Below, piece by piece: positions 6,658-6,857 of a DNA stretch of 6,857 nucleotides. The stretch lies in NCBI GenBank assembly GCA_013698195.1, contig JACCVK010000074.1:1-6857 (forward strand), written 5' to 3'. Numbering within the stretch: position 1 is the stretch's first letter; each line of letters starts with the position of its first letter. Origin of the DNA: Actinomycetota bacterium. Lineage in GTDB: Bacteria; Actinomycetota; Thermoleophilia; Gaiellales; Gaiellaceae. Below the pieces are notes generated by a model. That model had not been told where the DNA came from, did not search any database, and saw nothing but the letters and a program-made list of their open reading frames with translations. The translations under genes were made by a program, and so were the position numbers.

Positions 6658-6686
6658 ATCCTATTCAGGGTTTCGGCTCGCTACAA
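6658..6686 (-). promoter_or_regulatory. Candidate sigma70-like promoter for the protease gene
   Basis: On the minus strand TTGTAG (6681-6686) and TAGGAT (6658-6663) are separated by exactly 17 bases, and each matches 4 of 6 consensus positions. Transcription would start near 6650, giving a leader of about 60 bases before the ATG at 6590. It lies in the gap after the pyrophosphatase stop. This is a match by eye; no start site is known. Confidence 0.45.
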
Positions 6687-6719
6687 GAGGCAAGTGGCCG
6701 CCGCGGCCCCGAGAGCCGT

Positions 6720-6857
6720 CTAGCCGTGAATAGAGGCGATGAGCGGGATGATGAGGATCGCGACGATGTTCGCGATCTTGATCATCGGGTTGATCGCGGG
6801 GCCTGCGGTGTCCTTGTACGGGTCGCCGACCGTGTCGCCCGTGATCGCCGCGGCGTG
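6720..6857 (-). CDS. hppA: Membrane-bound ion-pumping pyrophosphatase, C-terminal fragment
   Basis: Only the last 45 codons and the TAG stop (6722-6720) are in the window; the gene continues past the right edge. The family (membrane-integral, vacuolar-type pyrophosphatase) hydrolyses pyrophosphate in the cytoplasm and pumps H+ or Na+ across the membrane. The fragment carries the highly conserved near-C-terminal motif TGDTVGDPYKDTAGPAINP. In family members the GDPxKD part supplies acidic and lysine residues to the Mg-pyrophosphate site, and all of these are kept here. It is followed by the last membrane helix (MIKIANIVAILIIPLIASI) and a short tail. The residues that set K+ dependence and ion type lie outside the window. 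It is upstream of the protease on the same strand, but the protease appears to have its own promoter. Confidence 0.92.
   Translation of the reverse strand, partial: HAAAITGDTVGDPYKDTAGPAINPMIKIANIVAILIIPLIASIHG

Noticed and set aside
6588..6659. 23-residue N-terminal extension of the protease (start at 6659)
   Set aside because: It would put charged residues before the signal peptide, and the ATG overlaps the candidate -10 box. The start at 6590 has a good ribosome binding site.
6696..6708. GGCC-rich dyad after the pyrophosphatase stop, as a terminator
   Set aside because: The stem is only about 4 bp once a loop is allowed and there is no real T-run, so such dyads are expected by chance at this GC content. 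I cannot say where hppA transcription ends.
1..6857. CRISPR array, tRNA, rRNA, phage or insertion-sequence genes
   Set aside because: I saw no regularly spaced direct repeats, cloverleaf sequence, ribosomal RNA signature, transposase or phage gene. The only mobile-element hint is the REP-like repeat.

Overview
The window looks like ordinary chromosome from a high-GC bacterium, most likely an actinobacterium (perhaps of the Thermoleophilia/Gaiellales type). This rests on the strong G/C bias at third codon positions, the style of the secreted S8 protease, and the dyad-rich intergenic sequence. No rRNA, tRNA or marker gene is present, so the taxonomy is an inference. All five genes I can support lie on the minus strand, so transcription runs from high to low coordinates, and coding density is high. 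No gap without a gene exceeds about 160 bases. Many other long open frames on both strands are GC-driven shadows of these genes.

In transcription order the layout is as follows. (1) 6857-6720 is the last 45 codons of a membrane-bound, ion-pumping pyrophosphatase (hppA). (2) 6719-6591 is a short intergenic region with a sigma70-like promoter and a clear ribosome binding site. (3) 6590-3936 is a large secreted subtilisin-like (S8) protease with signal peptide, inhibitor-type propeptide, intact catalytic triad, inserted PA domain and beta-rich C-terminal domains. (4) 3935-3777 holds a good intrinsic terminator (3885-3910) and, next to it, a long REP-like inverted repeat (3833-3876). (5) 3776-1911 is a complete APC-family amino acid permease fused to a universal stress protein (USP) domain. 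(6) 1910-1781 holds four separate dyads: a probable terminator/REP-like hairpin, two smaller palindromes and a 34-bp imperfect palindrome over a start codon. (7) 1780-1604 encodes a 58-residue protein with two membrane segments. (8) 1604 to the window edge encodes a second, paralogous APC-USP permease, joined to the small protein by a TGATG stop/start overlap and cut off inside its USP domain.

The functional theme is probably peptide and amino acid acquisition: a secreted protease, two paralogous amino acid transporters with cytoplasmic stress/nucleotide-sensing domains, and a neighbouring ion-pumping pyrophosphatase that helps energise the membrane. The terminators suggest at least three transcription units, so the link between protease and permeases is contextual rather than a proven operon. 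I see no clear new biological system. The points most worth a second look are the small two-helix protein between two permease paralogues with translational coupling, and the palindrome over its start codon.
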